Below are positions 23,212 to 31,939 of a stretch of DNA of 64,000 nt, one piece after another; position 1 is the stretch's first letter; the number at the start of each line of letters is the position of its first letter. The position numbers were made by a program, and so were the translations under genes. The stretch covers positions 124,001 through 188,000 of the forward strand of contig NZ_FMTY01000002.1 in the NCBI RefSeq assembly GCF_900100625.1. The letters run 5' to 3'. The stretch comes from Flavobacterium saliperosum. GTDB taxonomy: Bacteria > Bacteroidota > Bacteroidia > Flavobacteriales > Flavobacteriaceae. The notes below the pieces were generated by a model. That model did not search any database. It was not told where the DNA came from and was given only the letters and a program-made list of their open reading frames with translations.

Positions 23212-25818
23212 TTACTCTTTAATTTCATCGGATTGGTTTCTGAAAACCAGTTGACCGTCGAAGCTGTCTAACAGTATGATACTGTCGGTTTTGACTTTGC
23301 CGGAGAGAATCTGTTTGGAGAGTTCGTTGAGAACGTCTTTTTGGATTACTCGTTTTACCGGTCTTGCGCCGAAAGTTGGATCGTATCCTTTTTCGGAAAG
23401 ATAGGCGATTGCTTCCGGAGTGGCGTCCATCGTGATGTGTTGGTGTGCCAGCATTTTGATAACGCTTTTTAACTGCAAGCCTACAATCTCTTTGATGTTG
23501 TCGCTGCTTAGCGGGGTGAACATCACGATTTCGTCGATACGGTTGATGAATTCGGGACGAACGGTTTGTTTTAACAAGCCTAAGACTTCGGTTTTTGCTG
23601 CTTCTGTAGCCGCTTCAATTCCGCCTTTTAAGTTCTCGAATTTCTCTTGTATGATGGCGCTTCCCATGTTGGACGTCATGATGATGATTGTGTTTTTGAA
23701 ATCGGCCAAGCGTCCTTTGTTGTCGGTTAAACGCCCTTCATCTAATACTTGTAACAAGATGTTGAAGGTGTCGGGATGTGCTTTTTCGATCTCATCCAAT
23801 AACACTACAGAATAGGGTTTGCGTCGTACGGCTTCGGTTAACTGTCCGCCTTCATCGTAACCTACATATCCCGGAGGCGCACCAACTAATCGGCTTACGC
23901 TGTGACGTTCCTGGTATTCGCTCATGTCGATTCTGGTCATGGCATTTTCGTCGTCGAATAAATATTCGGCCAAGGCTTTTGCCAATTCCGTTTTACCCAC
24001 ACCCGTTGTTCCAAGGAATAGGAAGGAACCGATGGGTTTTTTAGGATCCTGCAATCCGGCTCGGCTACGACGCACGGCATCACTAATCGCTTGAATCGCT
24101 TCTTCTTGACCTACAACTCTATGATGTAATTCGTCTTCCAGTTTTAATAATTTCTCGCGTTCGCTTTGCAGCATTTTGGTTACCGGAACGCCGGTCCATT
24201 TGGCTACCACTTCGGCGATGTCGTCGTGGGTTACTTCTTCTTTGATTAAGGAAGTTCCGGCTTGGTTTTCCTGAAGTTGTTTTTGCAATACTTCCAGTTT
24301 CTCCGTGGCTTCTTTGATTTTTCCGTAACGGATTTCGGCTACTTTACCGTAATCGCCATCGCGTTCGGCACGTTCGGCTTCGGCTTTGAAATCTTCGATT
24401 TGTTGTTTTACGGTCTGAATGTTATCCACCACATCTTTTTCCGATTTCCATTTGGTGAAAATCTCGTTGCGTTCTTCTTTCAGATTCGCCAAATCCATAC
24501 CGAGAATCTTTAATTTGTTCTCGTCGTTCTCGCGTTTGATGGCTTCGATTTCGATTTCCAGCTGCATGATCTTTCGGTCCAAAACGTCGAGTTCTTCGGG
24601 TTTGGAGTTGATTTCCATGCGCAGTTTGGAAGCAGCCTCGTCAATTAAATCGATGGCTTTGTCCGGAAGGAAACGATTGGTAATGTAACGTTGTGATAAT
24701 TCCACCGCCGCAATAATCGCATCGTCTTTGATTCGTACTTTGTGGTGGGTTTCGTATTTCTCTTTGATACCACGTAAGATGGAAATCGCACTTTCGGTAT
24801 CCGGTTCATCAACCATTACCTTTTGGAAACGACGTTCCAAAGCTTTATCTTTTTCGAAGTATTTTTGATATTCGTCAAGCGTAGTGGCTCCTATGGCTCT
24901 TAATTCACCACGGGCTAACGCGGGTTTTAAGATGTTGGCGGCATCCATTGCGCCTTCGCCACCGCCGGCACCCACTAAGGTGTGGATTTCGTCAATGAAC
25001 AACACGATGTCGCCCTCGGCAGAAGTCACTTCTTTTACTACCGATTTTAAACGTTCTTCGAATTCCCCTTTGTACTTCGCACCGGCAATCAGCGCACCCA
25101 TATCCAAGGAAAAAACGATTTTGTCTTTCAGGTTTTCGGGTACGTCGCCGTCTACGATTCTATGTGCCAAACCTTCGGCAATTGCGGTTTTACCTACACC
25201 GGGTTCTCCTACCAACATTGGGTTGTTCTTGGTTCTTCGGGTAAGAATCTGTAACACACGACGGATTTCCTCATCACGACCGATAACAGGATCCAGTTTT
25301 CCGGTTTTGGCTAATTCGTTGAGGTTTTTGGCGTATTTGTTTAAGGCGTTGTAAGTTTCTTCGGCTGAAGCTGAGGTTACTCGTTCTCCTTTTCGGATTT
25401 CGGCAATAGCGGCTTCCAGACCTTTTTCGGTTACGCCCTGGTCTTTTAAAATTTGGGCCACTTTGCTTTTCGATTTGAATATAGCCAGAATCAAATGCTC
25501 GACTGAAACGTATTCATCGGTCATTTTTTTGGCAATGTTGTTGGCTTCCAAAAGGGTGTTGTTGGCTTCTCTGGAAAGCATGATGTCGCCGCCGGATACT
25601 TTTGGGAAACTCTGAATCGTGCTGTCCAGAATTTGTTTGAACAGGTTCAGATTAACATTCAGTTTTTTCAGAATGAAAGGCGCAACATTTTCATCAACTT
25701 CGAGAATACCTTTAAAAAAGTGTTCGTTTTCGAGCTGTTGTTGTCCGAAGCCTTGCGCAATCTGTTGTGCTTGCTGAATGGCTTCCTGTGATTTGATGGT
25801 AAAGTTATTTAAATTCAT
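23212..25818 (-). CDS. clpB: ATP-dependent chaperone ClpB
   Basis: ClpB is a hexameric AAA+ disaggregase that works with DnaK to pull proteins out of aggregates. The 868 residues show an N-terminal Clp repeat domain (1-150), a first AAA module with Walker A GEPGVGKTA (about 204-212) and a long coiled-coil middle domain (about 410-530), the feature that separates ClpB from ClpC. The second AAA module has GTTGVGKTE (about 606) and sensor motifs such as GARPVKRVIQ. No ClpP-binding loop is apparent. It is transcribed away from ytxJ; the 152-bp gap between them holds three AGGACAAAATG-like words that might control either gene. Confidence 0.97.
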   Translation of the reverse strand: MNLNNFTIKSQEAIQQAQQIAQGFGQQQLENEHFFKGILEVDENVAPFILKKLNVNLNLFKQILDSTIQSFPKVSGGDIMLSREANNTLLEANNIAKKMTDEYVSVEHLILAIFKSKSKVAQILKDQGVTEKGLEAAIAEIRKGERVTSASAEETYNALNKYAKNLNELAKTGKLDPVIGRDEEIRRVLQILTRRTKNNPMLVGEPGVGKTAIAEGLAHRIVDGDVPENLKDKIVFSLDMGALIAGAKYKGEFEERLKSVVKEVTSAEGDIVLFIDEIHTLVGAGGGEGAMDAANILKPALARGELRAIGATTLDEYQKYFEKDKALERRFQKVMVDEPDTESAISILRGIKEKYETHHKVRIKDDAIIAAVELSQRYITNRFLPDKAIDLIDEAASKLRMEINSKPEELDVLDRKIMQLEIEIEAIKRENDENKLKILGMDLANLKEERNEIFTKWKSEKDVVDNIQTVKQQIEDFKAEAERAERDGDYGKVAEIRYGKIKEATEKLEVLQKQLQENQAGTSLIKEEVTHDDIAEVVAKWTGVPVTKMLQSEREKLLKLEDELHHRVVGQEEAIQAISDAVRRSRAGLQDPKKPIGSFLFLGTTGVGKTELAKALAEYLFDDENAMTRIDMSEYQERHSVSRLVGAPPGYVGYDEGGQLTEAVRRKPYSVVLLDEIEKAHPDTFNILLQVLDEGRLTDNKGRLADFKNTIIIMTSNMGSAIIQEKFENLKGGIEAATEAAKTEVLGLLKQTVRPEFINRIDEIVMFTPLSSDNIKEIVGLQLKSVIKMLAHQHITMDATPEAIAYLSEKGYDPTFGARPVKRVIQKDVLNELSKQILSGKVKTDSIILLDSFDGQLVFRNQSDEIKE

Positions 25819-25898
25819 AATGTTAAATGCTGTTTATTCTATGTTGTATTTTGTTTAGCTTTGTATTGCAGTGGACAATTTGTATTCCAATGTTAAAA

Positions 25899-25973
25899 TC
25901 AGGACAAAATGACTTGTTTTGTTCTTTTTCGGAGAATAAATCAGGACAAAATGTCGTAAAACAAGACAAAATG
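25899..25973. promoter_or_regulatory. Triplicated AGGACAAAATG element between clpB and ytxJ
   Basis: AGGACAAAATG occurs at 25901-25911 and 25943-25953, and AAGACAAAATG at 25963-25973, spaced 42 and 20 bp, i.e. close to four and two helical turns. A weaker GTGGACAATTTG lies at 25871-25882. The last copy runs into the ytxJ ATG. The spacing suggests a regulator-binding array; no consensus I know matches it. Confidence 0.45.
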
Positions 25974-26357
25974 AGTTTTATCAAAAATATTTTCGGTGGT
26001 TCAGGTGATGAAAATCCACAATCAAAAATGGATTGGGTTTCTCTTACCGATTTGGGACAGTTACATGAAATAACCGATTTGTCGCATGAAAATCCGGTGG
26101 TAATCTTCAAACACAGTACGCGTTGCAGCATCAGCCGAATGGCGTTAAAGCAGTTTGAAAACGAATTTACGCTGAAGGATAAAGTTACGCCTTATTTTTT
26201 GGATTTACTGAATCACAGGGAAATTTCCAATGCGATAGCTGCCATGTTTGAAGTGGTACATCAGTCGCCGCAACTGATTGTTGTTAAAGCCGGCAAAGCG
26301 GTTCACGATGCTTCGCACAGTGATATTGATGCGGAGGATTTGAAAAACTATCTTTAA
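25971..26357 (+). CDS. ytxJ: YtxJ-type bacillithiol-system thioredoxin-fold protein
   Basis: This 128-residue protein has a thioredoxin fold with a single active-site cysteine: VVIFKHSTRCSIS places Cys52 where thioredoxins have CxxC, followed by LDLLNHREISNAIA and the cis-Pro region HQSPQLIVVKAGKAVHD. Known YtxJ/BrxC-type proteins remove bacillithiol from mixed disulfides. The frame is open further upstream (to 25827), but the ATG at 25971 gives the family N-terminus and leaves the repeat-bearing promoter region non-coding. The Crp-type regulator gene begins 2 bases after its stop codon, so they form an operon. Confidence 0.88.
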   Translation: MSFIKNIFGGSGDENPQSKMDWVSLTDLGQLHEITDLSHENPVVIFKHSTRCSISRMALKQFENEFTLKDKVTPYFLDLLNHREISNAIAAMFEVVHQSPQLIVVKAGKAVHDASHSDIDAEDLKNYL

Positions 26358-26359
26358 AA

Positions 26360-26899
26360 ATGGCGGGAGGACCTTCAGGAATTTTAGAAACACTTAAAAC
26401 GAACAATTTGTTTGAAAAAGAAGTGCTGCTGAAAAGAAACGAATTCTTAAAGGTTGCCGGAACCATTGATACCAATATTTATTTTATTGAAGAAGGAAGT
26501 TTGAGAGTCTACATCAGTCAAACGCAGGAGGAACAGATTATCCGTTTTGGTTATCAGAATGATTTAATTGTTTCTTTGGATTCATTTTTGACTGAGCAAC
26601 CTTCCGATTTTTACATTCAGGCGATTAAGAAAACTTCCGTAAAGGTTATTTCCAAAAGAACATTTTTTGAATTCATTACTGAGAATGAAGACAACCTGAA
26701 ATTATGGAACGCTATTCTTGAAAACTTAGTCCTCCAGCAGATGGAGCGCGAAAAAGATTTGCTGATTGCTTCCGTGAATGAGCGTTATTCCAGGGTCTTG
26801 AAAAGAAGTCCGCGTCTTTTTCAGGAAATTCCGCATAAGTACATTGCCAATTACCTTCGCATGACTCCTGAGACGTTATCGCGTTTGAAAAAGTCTTGA
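26360..26899 (+). CDS. Crp/Fnr family transcriptional regulator
   Basis: The 179-residue protein has a cyclic-nucleotide-binding-type beta roll at about 18-110 (FIEEGSLRVYISQTQEEQIIRFGYQNDLI) and a C-terminal winged helix (RSPRLFQEIPHKYIANYLRM, then TPETLSRLKK). No iron-sulfur cysteines and no clear cAMP-binding signature are present, so the effector is unknown; many Bacteroidota paralogues behave as cAMP-independent regulators. Tight linkage to ytxJ suggests a role in redox or stress control, and it is one candidate to bind the repeats upstream of ytxJ. Confidence 0.88.
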   Translation: MAGGPSGILETLKTNNLFEKEVLLKRNEFLKVAGTIDTNIYFIEEGSLRVYISQTQEEQIIRFGYQNDLIVSLDSFLTEQPSDFYIQAIKKTSVKVISKRTFFEFITENEDNLKLWNAILENLVLQQMEREKDLLIASVNERYSRVLKRSPRLFQEIPHKYIANYLRMTPETLSRLKKS

Positions 26900-26953
26900 T
26901 CTGAATCAATTTTTATTTCCCGAAGGATATCGAAATTTGTATAAAAAATAAAA

Positions 26954-27523
26954 ATGAAAACTACAGATTTAATTTCGGAATTAAAAACGATTACCTATCA
27001 GCATATCGATTTTGCTCAGCAACTTTATGAATTACCTGTTGCGGTACTGAATTGGAGAAATGATGTGCAAAGCTGGAGCGTTTTGGAATGTCTTGAACAC
27101 CTCAATATATACGGAAATTTTTACCTTCCTGAAATGGAAAGTGTAATGCTGCGGTCTAAAGATAAGCCTGATTTGGAATTTCATCCCGGTTTTTTAGGTG
27201 ATTATTTTGCGAAAAGCATGCAGCCGAAAACAAAGCTGAACAAAATGAAAACGCTTAAGAAAACCAATCCCATCGGAAGTAAAATGGACAGCAGCGTTGT
27301 CGCCACTTTTATTGCCCAACAAAATACAATGTTGGAATTATTGGAAGCTTCCGAACAGGTAAATCTGAACAAACTGAAAACAGGAATAAGTATTGCCAAA
27401 TGGATTCGTATCAAATTGGGTGATACGTTCCGTTTTGTAATCTATCACAACCAAAGGCATGTTCTTCAGGCGGAACGGGTTTTAGCGTATCAGATGAATA
27501 CAAAAGAAAAATCCGAAGTTTAG
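26954..27523 (+). CDS. DinB family protein
   Basis: The 189-residue protein is an all-alpha DinB/YfiT-type four-helix bundle. The N-terminal motif VQSWSVLECLEHLNIYGNFY supplies the first metal-site histidine, and the C-terminal FRFVIYHNQRHVLQAERVL supplies the usual His-x3-His pair, fitting a divalent metal site. Such proteins are often thiol-dependent S-transferases (bacillithiol, mycothiol) or DNA-damage-induced proteins of unknown action. The nearby ytxJ gene makes a bacillithiol-linked role attractive, but this is inference. Confidence 0.88.
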   Translation: MKTTDLISELKTITYQHIDFAQQLYELPVAVLNWRNDVQSWSVLECLEHLNIYGNFYLPEMESVMLRSKDKPDLEFHPGFLGDYFAKSMQPKTKLNKMKTLKKTNPIGSKMDSSVVATFIAQQNTMLELLEASEQVNLNKLKTGISIAKWIRIKLGDTFRFVIYHNQRHVLQAERVLAYQMNTKEKSEV

Positions 27524-27541
27524 GCTCCGGATTTTTTTTTT
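27509..27541 (+). terminator. Terminator of the DinB-family gene
   Basis: AATCCGAAG and CTCCGGATT pair with one mismatch around a 6-base loop and are followed by ten T. The stop codon TAG (27521-27523) lies within the loop region. Confidence 0.8.
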
Positions 27542-27545
27542 TAGA

Positions 27546-29543
27546 TTACTTTTTAATGATTTTCCTGAAATACTGTTTTCCTTTGATATTCGCTTTCAGA
27601 AAGTAGACACCGGAAGCAAAATCACTAATGTTTATTGTTTTGCTTTGCTTGTCTGATGAAATCTTTTCATGAAAAACCGACTTTCCGGTCATGTCTGTCA
27701 ATGTTAGCTCGAAGTTTTCAGAAGCACTTCCCGTAAATTCCACCGTTATGAATTCATTGGCAGGATTAGGGTAAACTATAAATTCAGGTTCTTTTTGTGC
27801 CGTATCGTCTTCGGATATTTTAGCCGTACAGCTTGTTGCGGTTACCGACTGTGTTCCATTGGCGTTAGTTAGTGTACCCGCACTGTTTTTTGCTTTAACG
27901 TAATAGGTGTAAGTTGATCCGGCAGTAATCAGATAGGTATTTAAAAACGTTGTTCCGGTAATATCCGAAGCATAAAGATTACCGTTTCGATAGATATCAT
28001 AGCTAGTTGCATTAGCAGCGGCTGTCCAGCTTAAATTTATCGCACTTGCAGTTCCGCTGCAAGTTGGCGAAGCGGTTAATGTGAAACTACCGGGAGGGCA
28101 AACCAAAGCGGTGGCAGAAACCGTTCCGTTTGAATTACTTGTAGTGCCAATATTGTTTTTAGCAACCATGGAATAGGTATAATTGGTTCCCGGAGTAATA
28201 TAAGTATTCAGGAATTGGGTACCTGCAACATCCGAAGCGTATAAATTCCCGTTTCGGTAAATATCGTAACTAGTAGCATTTACAGATGCTGTCCAAGTCA
28301 GGTTGATTCTGCTGGCAGTGCTGTTACATTCCGGAGTCGCTGTTATTGAAAATGCGCCCGGAGCAGTACAGTTTACTGCGGTAACAGATAAAGTTCCGTT
28401 TGAATTGGTTGTATTGCCGTTTGCATTTTTGGCAATAACGTAATACGTATATGCTGTTCCTGCAGTAACCGCAGTATTCAGATATTGTGTTCCGGAAATA
28501 TTGCTGGCATATAACGAACTGTTTCTGTAAATATCATAATTTGTGGCATTGGCGGAAGTCGTCCACGATAAGTTCACTCTGCTTTGCGTTCCGTTGCATT
28601 CCGGAGTGGCCGTTAAGGTAAAAATTCCGGGCGCGGCACAATTTAGGGCAACGGCAGTCAATGTTCCGTTTGAATTGTTGGTGGTTCCGGCAGCATTTTT
28701 TGCCTTTACATAGTACGTATATGAAGTGCCGGCTGTTACGGCAGTATTGGTATATTGGATTCCGGTGATATTGCTCGCGTAAAGCGAATTGTTTCGGTAA
28801 ATATCATATCCGGTAGCGTTTGTGGAAGCCGTCCAGTTCAATCGGATTCTTGTACTGGTTCCACTACATTCCGGAGTAGGGGTTAGAGTAAAACTGCCGG
28901 GAGGCGGAGTGGTGGAGCAGGTTAAATTCAAATTGGATTTGAAAGAATTGAAATACGACAAGGCAAAACTGTCTCTCCAGGTAGAACTCAACAATTTCGT
29001 GGCATCCGCAGAATCGACAAAACCAATTTCATTCAAACAGGCTGTCGCCGAAGAATATTTCAGTACTCCGAGATGATAAGCAAGGAAGCTGTTGTCTTCC
29101 ACACAACGTCTGTTGTTCCAGGAACCGTGCGTTACCATATCGGCCTGGATTTTTTGTGCAAAAGCAATATCGGGTGCTGTGTTGGTATCGCTGTCGGTAC
29201 AATAGAACGTTTCCGTTCCTGTTCCGCCGCCGGCGTTACAATGGATACTTAATAAACGATCCGCATTCCAGTTGTTGGACATCTGTGCGCGTTGGGTTAC
29301 GGATATCCAACTGTTGAGGTTTGTGGTTCGGGTCATGTGCACCGTCCAGGTACAACTGTTCTGTATTAGATTTCGGGTTCTTAATCCCACTTCGAGAGAA
29401 GTTTCGATTTCGGTAGCGGTTCTTCCGTCGGGATTATCACTTGTTGAAGCACCATAACCATGTCCGGGATCAATAACAATTATCTGTGCGTTTGCCGTTA
29501 CACTGAATAACATGACAAACAATAGTTTCAGCATTTTCTTCAT
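27546..29543 (-). CDS. T9SS-secreted N-acetylmuramoyl-L-alanine amidase with four FnIII domains
   Basis: This 665-residue secreted enzyme has a signal peptide (1-20) and an Amidase_3 domain. It cleaves the bond between N-acetylmuramic acid and L-alanine in peptidoglycan. Zinc/catalytic residues visible are His28 in DPGHG, a Glu in EIETSLEVG (46-51), His101 in SIHCNAG and Glu172 in NEIGFV. Four near-identical FnIII-type modules of about 92 residues follow (about 215-580), each with NATxYDIYRN and YTYYVxAKN. The C-terminal 80 residues (VYPNPANEFITVEF ... GVYFLKANIKGKQYFRKIIKK) are a type A T9SS sorting domain. Export by T9SS suggests action outside the cell, on foreign or surface-exposed peptidoglycan. 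The propeller-protein gene ends 2 bases upstream. Confidence 0.92.
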   Translation of the reverse strand: MKKMLKLLFVMLFSVTANAQIIVIDPGHGYGASTSDNPDGRTATEIETSLEVGLRTRNLIQNSCTWTVHMTRTTNLNSWISVTQRAQMSNNWNADRLLSIHCNAGGGTGTETFYCTDSDTNTAPDIAFAQKIQADMVTHGSWNNRRCVEDNSFLAYHLGVLKYSSATACLNEIGFVDSADATKLLSSTWRDSFALSYFNSFKSNLNLTCSTTPPPGSFTLTPTPECSGTSTRIRLNWTASTNATGYDIYRNNSLYASNITGIQYTNTAVTAGTSYTYYVKAKNAAGTTNNSNGTLTAVALNCAAPGIFTLTATPECNGTQSRVNLSWTTSANATNYDIYRNSSLYASNISGTQYLNTAVTAGTAYTYYVIAKNANGNTTNSNGTLSVTAVNCTAPGAFSITATPECNSTASRINLTWTASVNATSYDIYRNGNLYASDVAGTQFLNTYITPGTNYTYSMVAKNNIGTTSNSNGTVSATALVCPPGSFTLTASPTCSGTASAINLSWTAAANATSYDIYRNGNLYASDITGTTFLNTYLITAGSTYTYYVKAKNSAGTLTNANGTQSVTATSCTAKISEDDTAQKEPEFIVYPNPANEFITVEFTGSASENFELTLTDMTGKSVFHEKISSDKQSKTINISDFASGVYFLKANIKGKQYFRKIIKK

Positions 29544-29545
29544 GA

Positions 29546-30403
29546 TTACATTTTTAGTGTTGCAGTATAAATTCGGCCAGTTTTATCGTCGGAGAAAATA
29601 ACTTTGTCCTCATCATAAAGGCTTGGAAACATTTCAGAAATGACTTCCGAAGTCGTTATTTTCTTAGCTCTGGCATTTGTAACATCATACCAGTAAATTT
29701 CCGAATTGGTTACTCGGTGTCCGTCATCACTTTCGTCTAGAAAACCAATTAAAAATGTATCATCTTTTGACCAGCCAGTGGCCAATCCTCTTCCTATTTT
29801 TATTCCTTTGCCGCTTCCGTCAGTTTGATATACATAAATGTCGGCGCCATTGTGTACAGCCACTTTTTTTCCGTCATGCGAAAGGATAGCATTGTAGAAT
29901 TGCCCTTCATCATTGGTAACCGTCCAATATTTTGAAGATTTCAAATCCTTTGCTTCAATTTTTAGCGTGGCCGTATTGGTGTAAATTACGATTTGTCTTT
30001 CGGTATCTTTTTCAAATCCTTTATAGGAAGGAAGGAAATTGTGATTTACTTCTTCAACCACCGATTTTTTCTTATCCGCAAGGCTATACTGATACACCTT
30101 TGCATCTGTAAAGTACTCTTTACTGCCTTTCTCTTTGAAATAAAATGAGTTGCTGTCCTTGTTCCAGGAGTAGGCATAACCGCTTCCGTCTGCCGATGAA
30201 ATGGTGGCAATCGAATTGTCGGACAGATTTAACAGAAAAACCCCTTTTAAATGTTCACCGGAAAGTAAAACATACTTGCTGTCGGGAGAAACTACCGGAT
30301 TGGTGTAAAAACCTTCAATCTCAATACGGTTATAATCGGTGACAACCTGACTATTTGCAAAAAGCCCCGTTAATAATGAAAAGGTAAGTAATAGTTTTTT
30401 CAT
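29546..30403 (-). CDS. Secreted TolB-like beta-propeller protein
   Basis: This 285-residue protein has a signal peptide (MKKLLLTFSLLTGLFANSQ) and WD40-like PD40 blades: NPVVSPDSKYVLLSG, YAYSWNKDSNSFYFKEKG, NAILSHDGKKVAVHNG and GLATGWSKDDTFLIG, which give a partial propeller of about five or six blades. It probably mediates protein contacts in the periplasm. The amidase gene starts 2 bases downstream, so they are cotranscribed; the propeller might assist or control that enzyme. No catalytic residues are seen. Confidence 0.82.
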   Translation of the reverse strand: MKKLLLTFSLLTGLFANSQVVTDYNRIEIEGFYTNPVVSPDSKYVLLSGEHLKGVFLLNLSDNSIATISSADGSGYAYSWNKDSNSFYFKEKGSKEYFTDAKVYQYSLADKKKSVVEEVNHNFLPSYKGFEKDTERQIVIYTNTATLKIEAKDLKSSKYWTVTNDEGQFYNAILSHDGKKVAVHNGADIYVYQTDGSGKGIKIGRGLATGWSKDDTFLIGFLDESDDGHRVTNSEIYWYDVTNARAKKITTSEVISEMFPSLYDEDKVIFSDDKTGRIYTATLKM

Positions 30404-30426
30404 ACATAATTAATTTTAGATACTTA

Positions 30427-30434
30427 CAAATGTA
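30427..30434 (-). promoter_or_regulatory. Putative -7 element for the propeller-amidase operon
   Basis: TACATTTG on the minus strand matches TAnnTTTG, 23 bases upstream of the start codon. Confidence 0.45.
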
Positions 30435-30560
30435 TTTATTTCTTGATTACAAAGTATAAAAAATTATTAACAAATTATTAGTAAGTAAAATCTTTAATTA
30501 ATGTATAAAAAAAGCACCTTCAATAAGAAAGTGCTTTTGTATTGTTTTCGAAAAAAAAGA

Positions 30561-31745
30561 TTATCGTCTGAATTTATTGCGGGTAATAATGCTTTTCAAT
30601 TTTGCTTTTAAATCTTCACCCGTATCGAAAACCATTTGTTCGTTACTTGGGAACGGAACGGCTCTTCTGTCGAAGTACATCAAATAGTTATCGTCGCAGG
30701 CACGTTTGTCTCCGTTGTAGTTGGCGTAAATGTATTCGAAGTTAAATTCGCTTGTTAACGGGAAGGTCTCAATAAGCTGATTGGTTCTGAAATCGACATA
30801 ATCCACTTTAGCGGTTACCTGACAAGCCTTAAACTGACGAAACTCGTAAATGTTGGCGCGAATGGTTTTGAAATTATCCACTTTAATAGGATTACCCAAA
30901 CTGTCTTTTACCACATTTCCGTTGGCGTCCACCAAGGTTTTTGTTCCGTCTTTAATCTGTTTTTCCTTGATGAATTCTTTCTCTTTAATCTGCTCAGGAG
31001 AAATGTTAATCTGACGGAAATTTACAATCATTCCGTAATCATAGTTAATTCCTTTCTGACGGTTGCTGTGGTATACCGTCCATTTATCGTTCAAACCAAA
31101 CGTACTGAAATCCAATAAATCGCTTTGCAAACGGGCCGGAATTATCATGTTGGTTTCGTTTTTGGTAAACACATTCACGAAATCGGTGCCTTTAAACTGG
31201 GCTTCATCCATTAATTGTTTCACGTCTTTATATCCCGGATTAATGCTTTCGAGATACGCGAAATCATCATACGCCCGACGGTAGCTCATTTTATCATTGG
31301 TTTTCAATAATAATTTAGAGTTATCATAAAGGTATTTCGATAGCGCATTTTTACTGTTTACAATCTGAGCAGAATAATCGTCGAAAGGGAAATAAGCATC
31401 ACGGCCTTGTTTCAGTAATTTTAAAGGAAGCAAAGGGCGTATTTTTTCCTGACGGTTGTTCAACTGAAGATAGGTATTGTATACTTTTTCAAAATTTGCC
31501 GGATTCGTGTCTTTGGACAACATATCGATGTTTCTCAAATCACGTTCCTTGGCTTTAGCAAAAGCTTCTTCCATCAAATACACATAATCCTGTTTCCCTT
31601 TAGCGTTTTTGTTGGTTTTCAAACCTTCGGCTGCCCGATGGATAGCACCGTCGTAATCACCGTCGCTCAACATGCTTTGTGTTTGCTTTACACCGCATGA
31701 AAACACAAAGGTTACTAATACGAATAGACAAGTAATTTTCTTCAT
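30561..31745 (-). CDS. Putative lipoprotein, function unknown
   Basis: The 394-residue protein has a lipoprotein signal peptide ending FVFSC (Cys17). The N-terminal ~150 residues are helical and TPR-like (SDGDYDGAIHRAAEGLKT, then VYLMEEAFAKAKERD), and the C-terminal half is beta-rich (WTVYHSNRQKGINYDYGMIV, YEFRQFKACQVTAKVDYVD). It is presumably anchored to the inner leaflet of the outer membrane or to the inner membrane. I do not recognise a specific family. It has a 157-bp gap to the propeller gene downstream and a repeat-rich gap upstream. Confidence 0.75.
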   Translation of the reverse strand: MKKITCLFVLVTFVFSCGVKQTQSMLSDGDYDGAIHRAAEGLKTNKNAKGKQDYVYLMEEAFAKAKERDLRNIDMLSKDTNPANFEKVYNTYLQLNNRQEKIRPLLPLKLLKQGRDAYFPFDDYSAQIVNSKNALSKYLYDNSKLLLKTNDKMSYRRAYDDFAYLESINPGYKDVKQLMDEAQFKGTDFVNVFTKNETNMIIPARLQSDLLDFSTFGLNDKWTVYHSNRQKGINYDYGMIVNFRQINISPEQIKEKEFIKEKQIKDGTKTLVDANGNVVKDSLGNPIKVDNFKTIRANIYEFRQFKACQVTAKVDYVDFRTNQLIETFPLTSEFNFEYIYANYNGDKRACDDNYLMYFDRRAVPFPSNEQMVFDTGEDLKAKLKSIITRNKFRR

Positions 31746-31789
31746 AAACTGTAAATTTTTGTAAAAATATAATTTTTCGGGAGCTTTTC

Positions 31790-31890
31790 CCGCTGTCCAC
31801 TATATCTTTTTGTTTTGTTTGAAAAACAAAGCAAAAAGGATGCCGTTTCTTCCGATAGCTATCGGAACAGGGCTAGGCCGGATTTGATGT
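31790..31890. repeat. Composite dispersed-type repeat with hairpins
   Basis: The stretch between the lipoprotein and fahA genes has an imperfect hairpin (CTTTTTG...CAAAAAG, 31806-31838) followed by the perfect 16-bp palindrome TCCGATAGCTATCGGA (31851-31866) and GGGCTAGGCCGG. This order of elements resembles a flavobacterial intergenic repeat that I recall; one copy is present here. Confidence 0.5.
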
Positions 31891-31897
31891 TCAGGTA

Positions 31898-31930
31898 TAA
31901 AAAAACTCCGAAGGTTGAGTTTCGGAGTTT
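31898..31930 (-). terminator. Terminator of fahA
   Basis: AAACTCCGAA and TTCGGAGTTT form a 10-bp stem with an 8-base loop, followed on the minus strand by a T run. It lies just past the fahA stop codon. Confidence 0.85.
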
Positions 31931-31939
31931 TGGATATTT

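Noticed and set aside
24884..25354. 156-codon open frame antisense to clpB, and similar ones antisense to clpC (60851-61237, 61700-62020) and the dehydrogenase gene (15521-15886)
   Set aside because: They lie entirely opposite strongly conserved genes, have low-complexity Ser/Pro-rich translations and no family motifs. They are shadows of codon usage on the other strand.
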